The notes beneath the pieces were generated by a model that ran no database searches, was not told the origin of the DNA, and saw only the letters and a list, made by a program, of their open reading frames with translations. DNA of 64,000 nt from an uncultured Collinsella sp. (GTDB lineage: Bacteria; Actinomycetota; Coriobacteriia; Coriobacteriales; Coriobacteriaceae), in NCBI GenBank assembly GCA_959023295.1, contig CAUFBM010000006.1, positions 59,348 to 123,347 on the forward strand, read 5' to 3'. Of this stretch, positions 8,386 to 16,825 are shown piece after piece (the first letter of the stretch is position 1; each line of letters opens with the position of its first letter). A program made the position numbers and the translations under genes.

Positions 8386-9642
8386 CTAGGCGGACTTCTT
8401 CTTGCTGTCGGAGACCATCATGTAGACGGTGAGCACGACGGCGATGGCGGCGATCACGATGGCGCCATAGAAGGACTGCTGGTAGGCGGCGCTGCCGGCC
8501 TCGGCGTGATACAGCACGGCAGTGATGGGCTGGCTGATCCAGGTAGAAGCGGCGTAGCCCAGGAACATGATGCCGTAGTTGACGCCGATGTTGCTGGTGC
8601 CAAAGGCGCCACCGGTGAGCGGCGGGTAGATGACGAGCAGGGCGCCAAAGCTAAAGCCGAGCAGGGCGAGCGCCACAAAGAACATGCTCTGCGTAAAGCT
8701 CATCGACATGATGACGAGCGCGACGATGGTGACGACAAGGCTGATGAGCAGCGACTTGTAGGCGCCGAGCTTGTCGATGATCTGGCCAAAGGACAGACGA
8801 CCGACCAGGTTGGCGCAGGTGTTGACGGAGACGACCACGCCGCCGAGGGCGACAGCTGCGGCGCTCGTGGGGTCGGCGAAGAGCTGGACGGCGGCGATGG
8901 AGGCAACCTTGCCCACGAGCAGGGTGCCTGCAGTGGCGGCAAAGGCGAAGGTGACGATGAGGACCCAGAAGCGCGGGGTTTTGACCATCTCGCCCGGGGT
9001 GAGGTCACCGAAGGTGCCGGCGTGCGCGCCGCCCTTGGGGGCCTCGAAGCCCTCGGGCAGCCAGCCGGCCTCGGGGGCCTTCAGGAACAGGGCGGAGGCG
9101 GCGATCGTCACAAAGAAGATGACGCCGAGTGCCTTGAGGGCGCCAAAGATGCCCAGGCTCGGGATGAGCAGTGAGGCGAGCACCGGGGACAGCACGGCGG
9201 GGCCGGCGGTCGAAGCGGCAAGGGTGATGCCGGAGGCGAGACCCTTCTTGTCGATGAACCACTTTTGGCCGGTGGTGAGCGCGGGGTTGTAACCCAGACC
9301 GTTGCCGATGGCGGCGACGAGCGAGAACCACAGGTAGAACTGCCACGGCTCGGTGACGGTGCCGGACATGAACCAGCCCACGCCGTAGCACACGGCGGCG
9401 GCGATCACGACGTTGCGGGGGCCGATCTTGTCGGAGATACGGCCGGCGAAGATGCCCGTCACGGCCATGATGGTCTGGAAGACCGGGAAAGCCCAGGTAA
9501 GTGCGCTGGACCACTCGGGGTAGACGGCGAGCAGATTCTTGGACACGACGGAGTACAGCGCGATGGAGCTGATGAAGAACATGGTGACGCACGCGGCAGA
9601 AAGCACGACGGCGCGACCCTTATTGGAGTTGGTGGAAGCCAT
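8386..9642 (-). CDS. MFS transporter, OFA (oxalate/formate antiporter-like) family
   Basis: 418 residues with about 12 hydrophobic segments. The cytoplasmic loop after the second segment has GRISDKIGPR, the MFS motif A (here 68-77 approximately), and the sequence style (VFQTIMAVTGIFAGRISD; long central loop with an AGWLPEGF segment) is that of OFA proteins. These move small organic anions across the cell membrane. It lies between the SDR and Gfo/Idh genes, 66 bases after the former. Substrate unknown. Confidence 0.85.
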   Translation of the reverse strand: MASTNSNKGRAVVLSAACVTMFFISSIALYSVVSKNLLAVYPEWSSALTWAFPVFQTIMAVTGIFAGRISDKIGPRNVVIAAAVCYGVGWFMSGTVTEPWQFYLWFSLVAAIGNGLGYNPALTTGQKWFIDKKGLASGITLAASTAGPAVLSPVLASLLIPSLGIFGALKALGVIFFVTIAASALFLKAPEAGWLPEGFEAPKGGAHAGTFGDLTPGEMVKTPRFWVLIVTFAFAATAGTLLVGKVASIAAVQLFADPTSAAAVALGGVVVSVNTCANLVGRLSFGQIIDKLGAYKSLLISLVVTIVALVIMSMSFTQSMFFVALALLGFSFGALLVIYPPLTGGAFGTSNIGVNYGIMFLGYAASTWISQPITAVLYHAEAGSAAYQQSFYGAIVIAAIAVVLTVYMMVSDSKKKSA

Positions 9643-9708
9643 TGGACTCTTTCTAATCGATACGGGGGAGGGAGGGGCGCGTCCGCGGGGCCTCCCAGTC
9701 GGGCTGGT

Positions 9709-10590
9709 TTACTGATCGGTCGGCTTTGCGACGCCGGACTCGTCGGACCAAAGCTCGACACCCTTGTTCTTAAGGTAGTTGTCGGCGTATGCGCGACGGC
9801 CGCCGGGCTTGGCGGTGAGGTCGCCCATCATATTGGAGAAGCCACCGTCGACTTTGATGGCGTCGCCGGTGGTAAAGTCCGAGCGCGTGGACGCCAGGAA
9901 CATGACGGCGTTGGCGATATCGCTGACCTCGCCGATGCGGCGCGTGGCGATCAGGCGGCTGCGGCTCTTCTCGACCTCGGGGTCGGCGTAGAAGTTGGCC
10001 GACATCGGGGTCTTAACGAAGCAGGGCTCGACGCAGTTGGAGCGCACGCCGTAGGGGCCCCACTCGGCGGCGAGCATCTTGGACATCATGTTGACGCCGG
10101 CCTTGGTGGAGCTGTACACGCCCGAGAACGTCTCGGGGGAGTGGCTGGCGACGGTGGAGATGTGCACCAGGCGGCCCTGGCCGGCCTTGATCATCTCGCG
10201 ACCAAAGCGCTGCGAGGTGATGAAGTAGCCGGTGAGGTTGACGTTGATGACCTCGTTCCAGTCGGAGAGCGGCAGGTCCTCCATGGCGGCGAAGCGCAGG
10301 ATACCGGCGGTGTTGACGAGGACGTCGACGCGGCCGAAGTTGGCGATGGTGGCGTCGACGGCGGCCTGAACCTCGGCCTCGTCGGTGGCGTTCATCTTGT
10401 AGCCCTCGGCGTGGATGCCAAACTCGGCAGCGAGGTCGGCGGCAGCGGCCTTGACCTTCTCCTCGTCCAGGTCGAGCAGGACGACGTTGGCGCCATTGCG
10501 GGCGAACTCGCGGCAAATCTCGACGCCCATGCCGCCGAGCGCGCCGGTCACGGCGCAAACATCGCCCTCGAGCTTAAGCCAATTGCTCAT
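9709..10590 (-). CDS. Short-chain dehydrogenase/reductase (SDR)
   Basis: 293 residues. Classical SDR: cofactor motif TGALGGMG (15-22), NTAG (92-95), catalytic Tyr158 and Lys162 in YSSTK, with a Ser at 144 or 148. An acidic residue at the end of beta-2 (LLDLDEE) favours NAD over NADP. About 35 residues follow the usual C-terminal GG motif, with NNYLKNKG-like character; this tail is longer than in minimal SDRs. First gene of the minus-strand operon and divergent from the LysR gene. Substrate unknown. Confidence 0.9.
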   Translation of the reverse strand: MSNWLKLEGDVCAVTGALGGMGVEICREFARNGANVVLLDLDEEKVKAAAADLAAEFGIHAEGYKMNATDEAEVQAAVDATIANFGRVDVLVNTAGILRFAAMEDLPLSDWNEVINVNLTGYFITSQRFGREMIKAGQGRLVHISTVASHSPETFSGVYSSTKAGVNMMSKMLAAEWGPYGVRSNCVEPCFVKTPMSANFYADPEVEKSRSRLIATRRIGEVSDIANAVMFLASTRSDFTTGDAIKVDGGFSNMMGDLTAKPGGRRAYADNYLKNKGVELWSDESGVAKPTDQ

Positions 10591-10823
10591 AGGAACTTCC
10601 CTTCTTGTGCCTCCCGGTGGGTCGCTCCCATTAACCGACCCACGTGGTTTTCGCTGGTTATCGTATGCTTAGCGTTCGCGCAGGTGAATTGCATATTTGT
10701 TAGAATGACGTTAACCGTAGGTTTACACTGTACATTGAGGTTTGTTCTCAATTGAGCGCGTGACCTGCGAAAACGACCCCCTGCGGTGCTGTGGGCCCGC
10801 GCGTGCGAAAACGGGAGATTGAC
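10591..10823. promoter_or_regulatory. Divergent intergenic control region, SDR operon and lysR
   Basis: This 233-base region separates divergent genes and should hold both promoters. A TTGAG-N7-CTCAA inverted repeat near 10735-10752 is the type of dyad LysR regulators bind. I could not assign -35 and -10 boxes with confidence. Confidence 0.35.
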
Positions 10824-11702
10824 GTGTACGATCGACGACTTGACGCTATTTCGGCCGCCGCGGAGCTGGGAAGTTTCTCGCGTGCCGCGGCAAAGCTGCG
10901 CGTGTCGACGCCGGCACTCGTCAAGCAGGTTTCGGGCTTCGAGGCCGAGTTCGGCATCACGCTGTTCGAGCGCTCGCATTCGGGCGTCAAGGTGACGCCG
11001 GCGGGTGCTCTGCTGGTGGACGACGCGCGCTCGATCATGCGCCAGTCCGAGGACGCACTGCGTCGTGCCCGACGCGCGGCGGGCGATGGCGGCGCCGTGC
11101 GCCTGGGTGTGTCGATGATGTGCCCGGGGCGCCATACACTCGCGCTATGGCCGCAGCTGCACGACATGGAACCGCGTTTGCGTTTTGAGATTGTGCCGGT
11201 GGGGGACCTTTACGATGAGCACGAGACCGTTATGCGCAGTCTGGGACGCGAGGTCGACGTGGTGCAGTCGAGTTTTTCGACCCCGCGCTGGGGAGACGCC
11301 TGCCAAAAGCTTCGCATCGTTACCGTGCCGTTTTATATCGACGTGCCGCGCACAAGCCGACTCGCGCGCAAGACGCGCATCACGGTTGCCGACCTGGAGG
11401 GTATGCGCCTGCGCGTGCTTCGTCACGGCAACGACGCCATGGACAGCCTGCGTATCGATCTTTTGGCCGACGGCGGCGTGGACGTGATCGACGTGGACAG
11501 CTTTGACTTTGCGCTTTTTAACGAGGCGGAGGAAAAGGGCGACGCGGTGCTCACCTGCGGAGCGTGGTCGGGCGTGCACCCGGCCTTTGTGGGCGTACCG
11601 TTCCTATGCGGGCGAGAGGTGCCGGTCTTTCTGCACTACCCGCTCGAGCCCACCCTCCAAGTCCAAAAATTCGTCAACGCCATGGCCCAGCTTCTTAAGT
11701 AG
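10824..11702 (+). CDS. LysR-family transcriptional regulator
   Basis: 292 residues. N-terminal winged HTH (AAELGSFSRAAAKLRVS, then VKQVSGFEAEFGITLFERS) and a C-terminal effector-binding domain. I chose GTG at 10824 because the protein then begins MYDRRLDAI as LysR proteins do, with GGGAG upstream; the GTG at 10791 would add 11 basic residues. Divergent transcription from the SDR-MFS-oxidoreductase operon makes that operon its likely target, with a substrate or intermediate as the inducer (inference). Confidence 0.9.
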   Translation: MYDRRLDAISAAAELGSFSRAAAKLRVSTPALVKQVSGFEAEFGITLFERSHSGVKVTPAGALLVDDARSIMRQSEDALRRARRAAGDGGAVRLGVSMMCPGRHTLALWPQLHDMEPRLRFEIVPVGDLYDEHETVMRSLGREVDVVQSSFSTPRWGDACQKLRIVTVPFYIDVPRTSRLARKTRITVADLEGMRLRVLRHGNDAMDSLRIDLLADGGVDVIDVDSFDFALFNEAEEKGDAVLTCGAWSGVHPAFVGVPFLCGREVPVFLHYPLEPTLQVQKFVNAMAQLLK

Positions 11703-11717
11703 TTCATCCTTACAAAA

Positions 11718-11758
11718 CGAGGCCCTGGCCAAACGGCCAGGGCCTCGCAAACTTTTAT
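11718..11758. terminator. Terminator between lysR and the ABC exporter operon
   Basis: A 13-base perfect stem (CGAGGCCCTGGCC and its complement, 11718-11747) with loop AAAC, followed by AAACTTTTATT on the plus strand and by TTTTGT on the minus strand. It could end both convergent transcripts. Confidence 0.85.
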
Positions 11759-11789
11759 TCCGTTTTAAATGACGGGCTGATCGCGCGCA

Positions 11790-11895
11790 GGAGGTCTCCC
11801 AGGCGGGCCGGGGTGTAACTTCCGCGCGCAGTTTCGCAGCGAAGCGAGAATGTTTGAGCACGGAGGTTACACCCCGGCCCGCCTGGGAGACCTCC
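11790..11895. repeat. Long inverted repeat with 30-bp perfect arms
   Basis: Arms 11790-11819 and 11866-11895 are exact reverse complements (GGAGGTCTCCCAGG... onward). They enclose a 46-base loop containing TTCGCAGCGAAGCGAGAA. It follows the ABC exporter genes in their transcription direction, ending 16 bases from their last stop codon. It has no T-tract, so it is not an ordinary terminator. Confidence 0.8.
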
Positions 11896-11910
11896 GTGGA
11901 ACAAACCTAC

Positions 11911-13830
11911 CTACTCGAGCTCAAACGCACCCGTGTACAGCTGGTAGTAATATCCGCGCTTGGCGATCAGCTCGTCGTGGTTGCCGCGCTCGATGATGCG
12001 GCCGTGGTCCAGACAGATGATTGCGTCGGAGTTGCGCACGGTGGACAGGCGGTGCGCGATGACAAACGTCGTGCGGCCCTCCATGAGCTTGTCCATGCCC
12101 GCCTGCACGATGGCCTCGGTGCGGGTGTCAATGCTCGACGTGGCCTCGTCCAGAATCATCGCCGGCGGATCGGCGACGGCGGCGCGTGCGATCGAGATCA
12201 GCTGGCGCTGGCCCTGCGACAGCTGTGCGCCGTTGCCGGTGAGCATCGTGTCGTAGCCGTCGGGCAGGCGGGTGATAAAGTCGTCGGCGCCCGCGAGCTT
12301 GGCCGCCGCGATGCACTCCTCGTCGGTCGCATCCAGGTTGCCGTAGCGGATGTTATCCATCACGGTGCCGGTGAACAGGTTCACGTCCTGCAGCACCACG
12401 CCCAGCGAGCGGCGCAGATCGGCCTTGCGGATCTTGTTGACGTTGATGCCGTCGTAGCGAATCTTGCCGTCGGCGATGTCATAGAAGCGGTTGATGAGGT
12501 TGGTGATGGTCGTCTTACCGGCACCGGTGGCGCCGACAAACGCGACCTTCTGGCCCGGCTTGGCAAACACGGACACGCCGTGCAGCACTTCGTGGTCGGG
12601 CGTGTAGCCAAAGTCGACGTTGTCCATGACCAGGTCGCCGCGCAGCGGCACGTACTCGATCTCGCCGGTTGCGCGGTGCGGATGTTTCCACGCCCACATG
12701 CCGGTGTGGTGATCGGCCTCCTCGAGCTGCCAGGTATCGGGGTTCACCTGCGCGTTGACGAGCGTCACGTAGCCTTCGTCGGTCTCGGGCTTCTCGTCGA
12801 TGAGCTCAAAGATACGGTCGGCGCCGGCGAGGCCCATGACCACGGCGTTGATCTGCTGCGAGATCTGACCGATCTGTCCGCAGAATTGCTTGGTCATGTT
12901 GAGGAACGGCACCACGACGGCGATGGACAGCGCCATGCCCGAGATGCTCAGGTTGGGCACGCCCAGCGCCAGGAAAATGCCGCCTGCCAGTGCGACCAGC
13001 ACGTAGAGCAGGTTGCCCAGGTTCATAAGGATGGGCATGAGGATGTTGGCGTACATGTTGGCCTTCTGCGAGACCTCGAAGAGCTTTTCGTTGCGCTCGT
13101 CAAAATCGGCCTCGGCGGCAGACTCGTGGCAGAATGCCTTGACGACCTTCTGGCCGTTCATGACTTCCTCGATATGGCCCTCGACAACGCCGAGCTCGGT
13201 CTGCTGCGCAATAAAGAAGCGCGCGGAGTTGGAGCCGAGCAGCTTGGTCATAAAGGTCATAAAGGCGACGCCTGCCACAATGACCAGACACATCCAAACG
13301 CTGTAGTACAGCATGATAAAGAACACCGTGACGATGACGATGGTCGTCATGAGCAGGTTGGGCAGCGACTGGCTGATCATCTGGCGCAGCGTGTCGATGT
13401 CGTTGGTGTAGTGGCTCATGATGTCGCCGCGCTGGTGCGTGTCGAAGTAGCGAATCGGCAGGTCCTGCATGCGGTTGAACATCTTCTCGCGCAGCTTCTC
13501 GAGCGAGCCCTGCGTGACGATGGCCATGGCGCGGTTCCAGAACAGCGAGGACAGGATGCCGACGCCGTAGATGCAGGCGAGGGTGGTCACGAGCTGTGCG
13601 ATCTTGGGCTGTGCGGCTTCCCAATCGCCCGACTGCCACGAGTCGCTAATAATCTGCAGAGCGCTCTGAAGGAAGGTCGCGCCGATGGAGTTGATGATGG
13701 CGCAGAGTACCACGCCGACGACGACGAGGGGCAAAAGCACGGGGTAGAAGCCAAAGAGCGTCTTGATGAGGCGCGACATGGTGCCACCCTTGCGGTTGAG
13801 CGCGCGCTCGGCGGTCGTTGCCTTACTCAT
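11911..13830 (-). CDS. ABC exporter half-transporter, canonical ATPase site
   Basis: 639 residues: a membrane domain of about six segments, then an ATPase domain. Walker A is GATGAGKTT, the signature is LSQGQRQ, and Walker B is MILDEATSS, with the catalytic Glu present. It carries an extra loop between membrane domain and ATPase (about residues 345-385, with HHTGMWAWKHP). It overlaps the upstream half-transporter by 8 bases, so the two are translationally coupled and very likely form a heterodimeric exporter of the LmrCD/TM287-288 type. Exported substrate unknown. Confidence 0.92.
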   Translation of the reverse strand: MSKATTAERALNRKGGTMSRLIKTLFGFYPVLLPLVVVGVVLCAIINSIGATFLQSALQIISDSWQSGDWEAAQPKIAQLVTTLACIYGVGILSSLFWNRAMAIVTQGSLEKLREKMFNRMQDLPIRYFDTHQRGDIMSHYTNDIDTLRQMISQSLPNLLMTTIVIVTVFFIMLYYSVWMCLVIVAGVAFMTFMTKLLGSNSARFFIAQQTELGVVEGHIEEVMNGQKVVKAFCHESAAEADFDERNEKLFEVSQKANMYANILMPILMNLGNLLYVLVALAGGIFLALGVPNLSISGMALSIAVVVPFLNMTKQFCGQIGQISQQINAVVMGLAGADRIFELIDEKPETDEGYVTLVNAQVNPDTWQLEEADHHTGMWAWKHPHRATGEIEYVPLRGDLVMDNVDFGYTPDHEVLHGVSVFAKPGQKVAFVGATGAGKTTITNLINRFYDIADGKIRYDGINVNKIRKADLRRSLGVVLQDVNLFTGTVMDNIRYGNLDATDEECIAAAKLAGADDFITRLPDGYDTMLTGNGAQLSQGQRQLISIARAAVADPPAMILDEATSSIDTRTEAIVQAGMDKLMEGRTTFVIAHRLSTVRNSDAIICLDHGRIIERGNHDELIAKRGYYYQLYTGAFELE

Positions 13831-15637
13831 GTGCCTCGCCTCCTTCCTGGGTCTGAGCTTGCGTTACGGATGCCTCGGTGTCGGCCTCGACGGCCCCTTC
13901 GCCCTCGGCAGACATCTTGCTTTGCGAGGTAAAGGTCTCGCGGTAGATCTCGCTCGTCTTAAGCAGCTCATCGTGGTTGCCGATCTGCGCGATGCGGCCA
14001 CCCTCCATGACGATGATGCGATCGGCGTCCTGCACGGAGCTGATGCGCTGGGCGATGATGAGCTTGGTCGTGTTGGGCAGATAGCTTGCCAGCCCCGCGC
14101 GGATCTTGGCGTCGGTCTTGGTGTCGACGGCGCTGGTGGAGTCGTCCAGGATCAAGATCTTGGGGCGACGCAGCAGGGCACGCGCAATGCACAGACGCTG
14201 CTTCTGACCGCCGGAGACATTGGAGCCGCCCTGTTCGATCCAGGTGTCATAGCCCTTGGGGAAGCCGTCGACAAACTCGTCGGCGCAGGCCAGATGTGCC
14301 GCCTCGCGGACTTCCTCGTCGGTGGCGTTCGGGTCGCCCCAACGCAGGTTCTCGGCAATCGTGCCGCTAAACAGCACGTTTTTCTGCAGCACCATGGCCA
14401 CCTGGTGGCGCAGGGCGTCCAAGTCGTAGTCGCGCACATCCACGCCGCCCACGCGCACGGTACCCTCGGTGGTGTCGTACAGACGGGCGATGAGGTTTAC
14501 AAGCGTGGACTTGGCCGAGCCGGTGCCGCCGATGATGCCGATGGTCTCGCCGCTCTTAATGTGCAGGTCGATATCGTCGAGCGCCTGGCGCTTTGCATGC
14601 GCGGAATACTTAAAGTTCACGTGGTCAAAGTCGATGGAGCCGTCGGCAACCTCGAGCATGGGCTCGGCGGGATTGGCGATCGTGGGCTCGGCGGCCAGCA
14701 CCTCGGTAATGCGGTGCGCCGATTCGTCGGCCATGGTCACCATGACAAAGATCATCGACAGCTGCATCAGGCTCATGAGGATCTGGAAGCCATAGGTAAA
14801 GATCGAGGAGAGCTGGCCCACGTCGAACAGCGTGCCCTGGCTCGTGATGATGAGCTTGGAGCCCAGGTAGATGATGACGACAAACGCGCCGTTGACGCAG
14901 ATATTCATCATGGGATTGTTAAAGGCGAGCAGCTTCTCGGCGCGGGTGAAGTCCATCTGGACGTCGCGCGCGGCGGTCGCAAACTTCTCCTTCTCAAAGT
15001 CTTCGCGCACGTAGCTTTTAACCACGCGCATGCCGGTGACGTTTTCCTCGACGGACTCGTTAAGGGCATCGTACTTGTGGAACACGCGCGAGAAGATGGG
15101 GCGCACCTTAAAGATGATAAAGAACAGTCCAAAGCCCAGCAGCGGAATGATGACCAGGTAGACCATGGCAACGCTGCCGCCCATGATAAATGCCATGGTA
15201 AAGGCGAAGATCAATACCAGCGGCGCGCGCACGGCGATGCGGATGATCATCATAAAGGCCTGCTGCACGTTGTTGATATCGGTGGTCAGGCGCGTGACGA
15301 GCGAGGAGCTCGAGAACTCATCGATGTTGGCAAAGCTGAACGTCTGGATCTTGTAGAACAGGTCGTGACGCAGGTTCTTGGCGAAGCCGCAACTCGCATG
15401 GCTGCAGGTGATGCCGGCAGCGGCACCGAAAGCAAGCGACGTCAGCGCGATGAGCACCAAAAAGCCTGCGGTGGGAAGCATCTCGGCTACGGTGGCGCCG
15501 TCTTTGATGGCGTCGATCAGGTTGGCGGTGATAAATGGAATCAGCATCTCGCAGAGCACCTCGCCAAGCACGAGCAACGGCGTGGCAACGGTGACTTTCA
15601 TATAGTCGCGGATGCTGCCCATGAGGGTTTTAATCAT
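13823..15637 (-). CDS. ABC exporter half-transporter, degenerate ATPase site
   Basis: 604 residues with the same layout as its partner. Walker A is GGTGSAKST (Ala for the usual Gly before Lys), the signature is VSGGQKQR, and Walker B is LILDDSTSAVD, where Asp replaces the catalytic Glu. One consensus and one degenerate site is the standard pattern of heterodimeric bacterial exporters. The start overlaps the end of the MarR gene by 8 bases, and the stop overlaps the next half-transporter by 8 bases. This is the middle gene of a three-gene operon. Confidence 0.92.
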   Translation of the reverse strand: MIKTLMGSIRDYMKVTVATPLLVLGEVLCEMLIPFITANLIDAIKDGATVAEMLPTAGFLVLIALTSLAFGAAAGITCSHASCGFAKNLRHDLFYKIQTFSFANIDEFSSSSLVTRLTTDINNVQQAFMMIIRIAVRAPLVLIFAFTMAFIMGGSVAMVYLVIIPLLGFGLFFIIFKVRPIFSRVFHKYDALNESVEENVTGMRVVKSYVREDFEKEKFATAARDVQMDFTRAEKLLAFNNPMMNICVNGAFVVIIYLGSKLIITSQGTLFDVGQLSSIFTYGFQILMSLMQLSMIFVMVTMADESAHRITEVLAAEPTIANPAEPMLEVADGSIDFDHVNFKYSAHAKRQALDDIDLHIKSGETIGIIGGTGSAKSTLVNLIARLYDTTEGTVRVGGVDVRDYDLDALRHQVAMVLQKNVLFSGTIAENLRWGDPNATDEEVREAAHLACADEFVDGFPKGYDTWIEQGGSNVSGGQKQRLCIARALLRRPKILILDDSTSAVDTKTDAKIRAGLASYLPNTTKLIIAQRISSVQDADRIIVMEGGRIAQIGNHDELLKTSEIYRETFTSQSKMSAEGEGAVEADTEASVTQAQTQEGGEAHE

Positions 15638-16133
15638 CCAGTTCCTCCCAAGTTTTGCGGATTTTCTCGAGCATTTCGGCGAGGTCCTCGCGCTCGTCGT
15701 GGGTGAGCGCGCTAAAGGCCCGTTCTCTAAAGCGAATGCGGGCGGCCTGGTCGATGCGGGCGTTTTCCCGGCCGGTTTCGGTCAGGCGAATGGTGAGTTG
15801 CCGTCGATCCTTGGGGTTACGGCTGCGCTCAATGAGGCCGTTGACCTCGAGCTTGGACAAGATCTCGGAAAGCGACCCCGGCTTGAGGTCAAAGTGCATG
15901 CCGAGTTCCTGCTGCGACATCTCGCCGCCGGGCTGCTTGGCCAGCAGGCAGATGATGGGCGCCTTGCCGGATACGCCTCCGCCATGAAAGTGCATGTAAT
16001 GGCCGCAAAAGCCCAGACCGCTCAGGATGCGCTTGGCGAGTTTGTCTTCGGCGCTGACCGCTTCGGGTATGTCTACCGGTTGCGACGGGTCACCGCCGGG
16101 CTCATGCGGAAGGACGAGTGGTTCAACACACAT
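15630..16133 (-). CDS. MarR-family transcriptional regulator
   Basis: 167 residues with a winged HTH (MSQQELGMHFDLKPGSLSE, then LEVNGLIERSRNPKDRRQ, the basic wing). It is the first gene of the operon with two overlapping exporter genes. This matches the known arrangement in which a MarR repressor senses a toxic compound and releases its own exporter operon. A 9-bp inverted repeat upstream (16155-16190) is a plausible operator. A weak GAGAGGAG precedes the ATG with long spacing; no better start is evident. Confidence 0.88.
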   Translation of the reverse strand: MCVEPLVLPHEPGGDPSQPVDIPEAVSAEDKLAKRILSGLGFCGHYMHFHGGGVSGKAPIICLLAKQPGGEMSQQELGMHFDLKPGSLSEILSKLEVNGLIERSRNPKDRRQLTIRLTETGRENARIDQAARIRFRERAFSALTHDEREDLAEMLEKIRKTWEELDD

Positions 16134-16154
16134 ATCTATGCTTCGCTCCTCTCT

Positions 16155-16190
16155 TTAGTTAGGTAGTGAAATTGTTTTGTGCCTAACTAA
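16155..16190 (-). promoter_or_regulatory. Candidate MarR operator upstream of the exporter operon
   Basis: TTAGTTAGG (16155-16163) and CCTAACTAA (16182-16190) are exact inverted repeats with an 18-base spacer, 22 bases upstream of the MarR start codon. The position and symmetry fit autoregulation; this is inference. Confidence 0.55.
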
Positions 16191-16234
16191 TTTAGGAGCG
16201 TGAGAAATGAATGTCAAGGTACCAAACTTATTAA

Positions 16235-16400
16235 GTTACGGCGTTTTACCAAACGCAGTAACCGCTCGACGCTGCAAACGTTCCTAAGCGGCAATCTGGC
16301 GTTCAATCGTCGGGCATGGCCACAAGGCCTATGCCCTCCTCTTTCACGCCACCTTGCTCGCTTAGGAACGCTTTCGCTGTCCGTCCTCAATCTGCAGCGC
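16235..16400 (+). repeat. Family A structured repeat, copy A1
   Basis: Helix P1: GTTAC/GTAAC plus GCGTTT/AAACGC around loop TACC (16235-16262). Helix P4: CGCTGCA 16270-16276 with TGCAGCG 16393-16399. Helix P2: CGTTCCTAAGCG 16279-16290 with CGCTTAGGAACG 16359-16370. Helix P3: GGGCATGGCC around ACAA to 16335. Between helices lie GCAATCTG, CGTTCAATCG and CACGCCACCTTGCTC, which recur in the other copies. It lies in the 691-base gap 16134-16825, between divergent genes, which holds four elements and no gene I can support. Confidence 0.8.
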
Positions 16401-16420
16401 TGCCTGGGTTGGCATTTGAG

Positions 16421-16451
16421 TGATCCGTGGGGGACGGAGGATAACGGATCA
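16421..16451 (+). repeat. GATCC-type palindrome, intergenic copy
   Basis: TGATCCGT and ACGGATCA pair around GGGGGACGGAGGATA. A second copy with different arms (TGATCCA/TGGATCA) and the same GGGGACGGAGGA centre lies inside the M20 peptidase gene at 42091-42121. Confidence 0.65.
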
Positions 16452-16489
16452 TTTTGGGCTGCGGTGACACCCTTCCGAAGTTGCTTTGT

Positions 16490-16645
16490 CCAAAACTATG
16501 CCGGATTACTACGATGAATTCGAAATCTCAGACCTCGGCATTGTTTTTCGGAAAATCACAAGCTGTCTATCTGCGGTTTTGCCGGAGTGCAATTTGTTGT
16601 GGTTGGAGACTGACGGTTTACCGTAGTAATCCGGCATAGTTTTGG
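16490..16645. repeat. Family B long inverted-repeat element, copy 2
   Basis: Arms 16490-16513 and 16622-16645 are perfect 24-base reverse complements. The 108-base core shares 30 of 38 bases (16543-16580) with copy 1 near 7.0 kb. The innermost part of the arm, ACTACG, is the same in both copies; the rest of the arm is not. Confidence 0.75.
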
Positions 16646-16825
16646 AATGGTAGTAAATAGATGGCAGCTACCGTGCCGCCACCGCCGCGATTTGCCTCTC
16701 ATCTCCGAAACCTTTCCGCAACAATTTGCCCTTCGTACCGCTCGCCTTCGCTCGCAACGCCCCCTGCGCTACACTTAGTCGCACTATGGCGCCGTCGCGC
16801 CGCGCCCGACCCAAGGGGGACACTC

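Noticed and set aside
7171..9174. 667-codon plus-strand frame opposite the oxidoreductase and MFS genes
   Set aside because: Gly/Asp/His-rich translation without motifs; the minus strand encodes two recognisable proteins.
11854..15706. Two long plus-strand frames opposite the ABC exporter genes
   Set aside because: Shadows of the exporter genes, whose Walker and signature motifs are unambiguous.
16490..16645. Insertion sequence or MITE with a transposase
   Set aside because: No transposase frame and no clear target duplication; kept as a structured repeat only.
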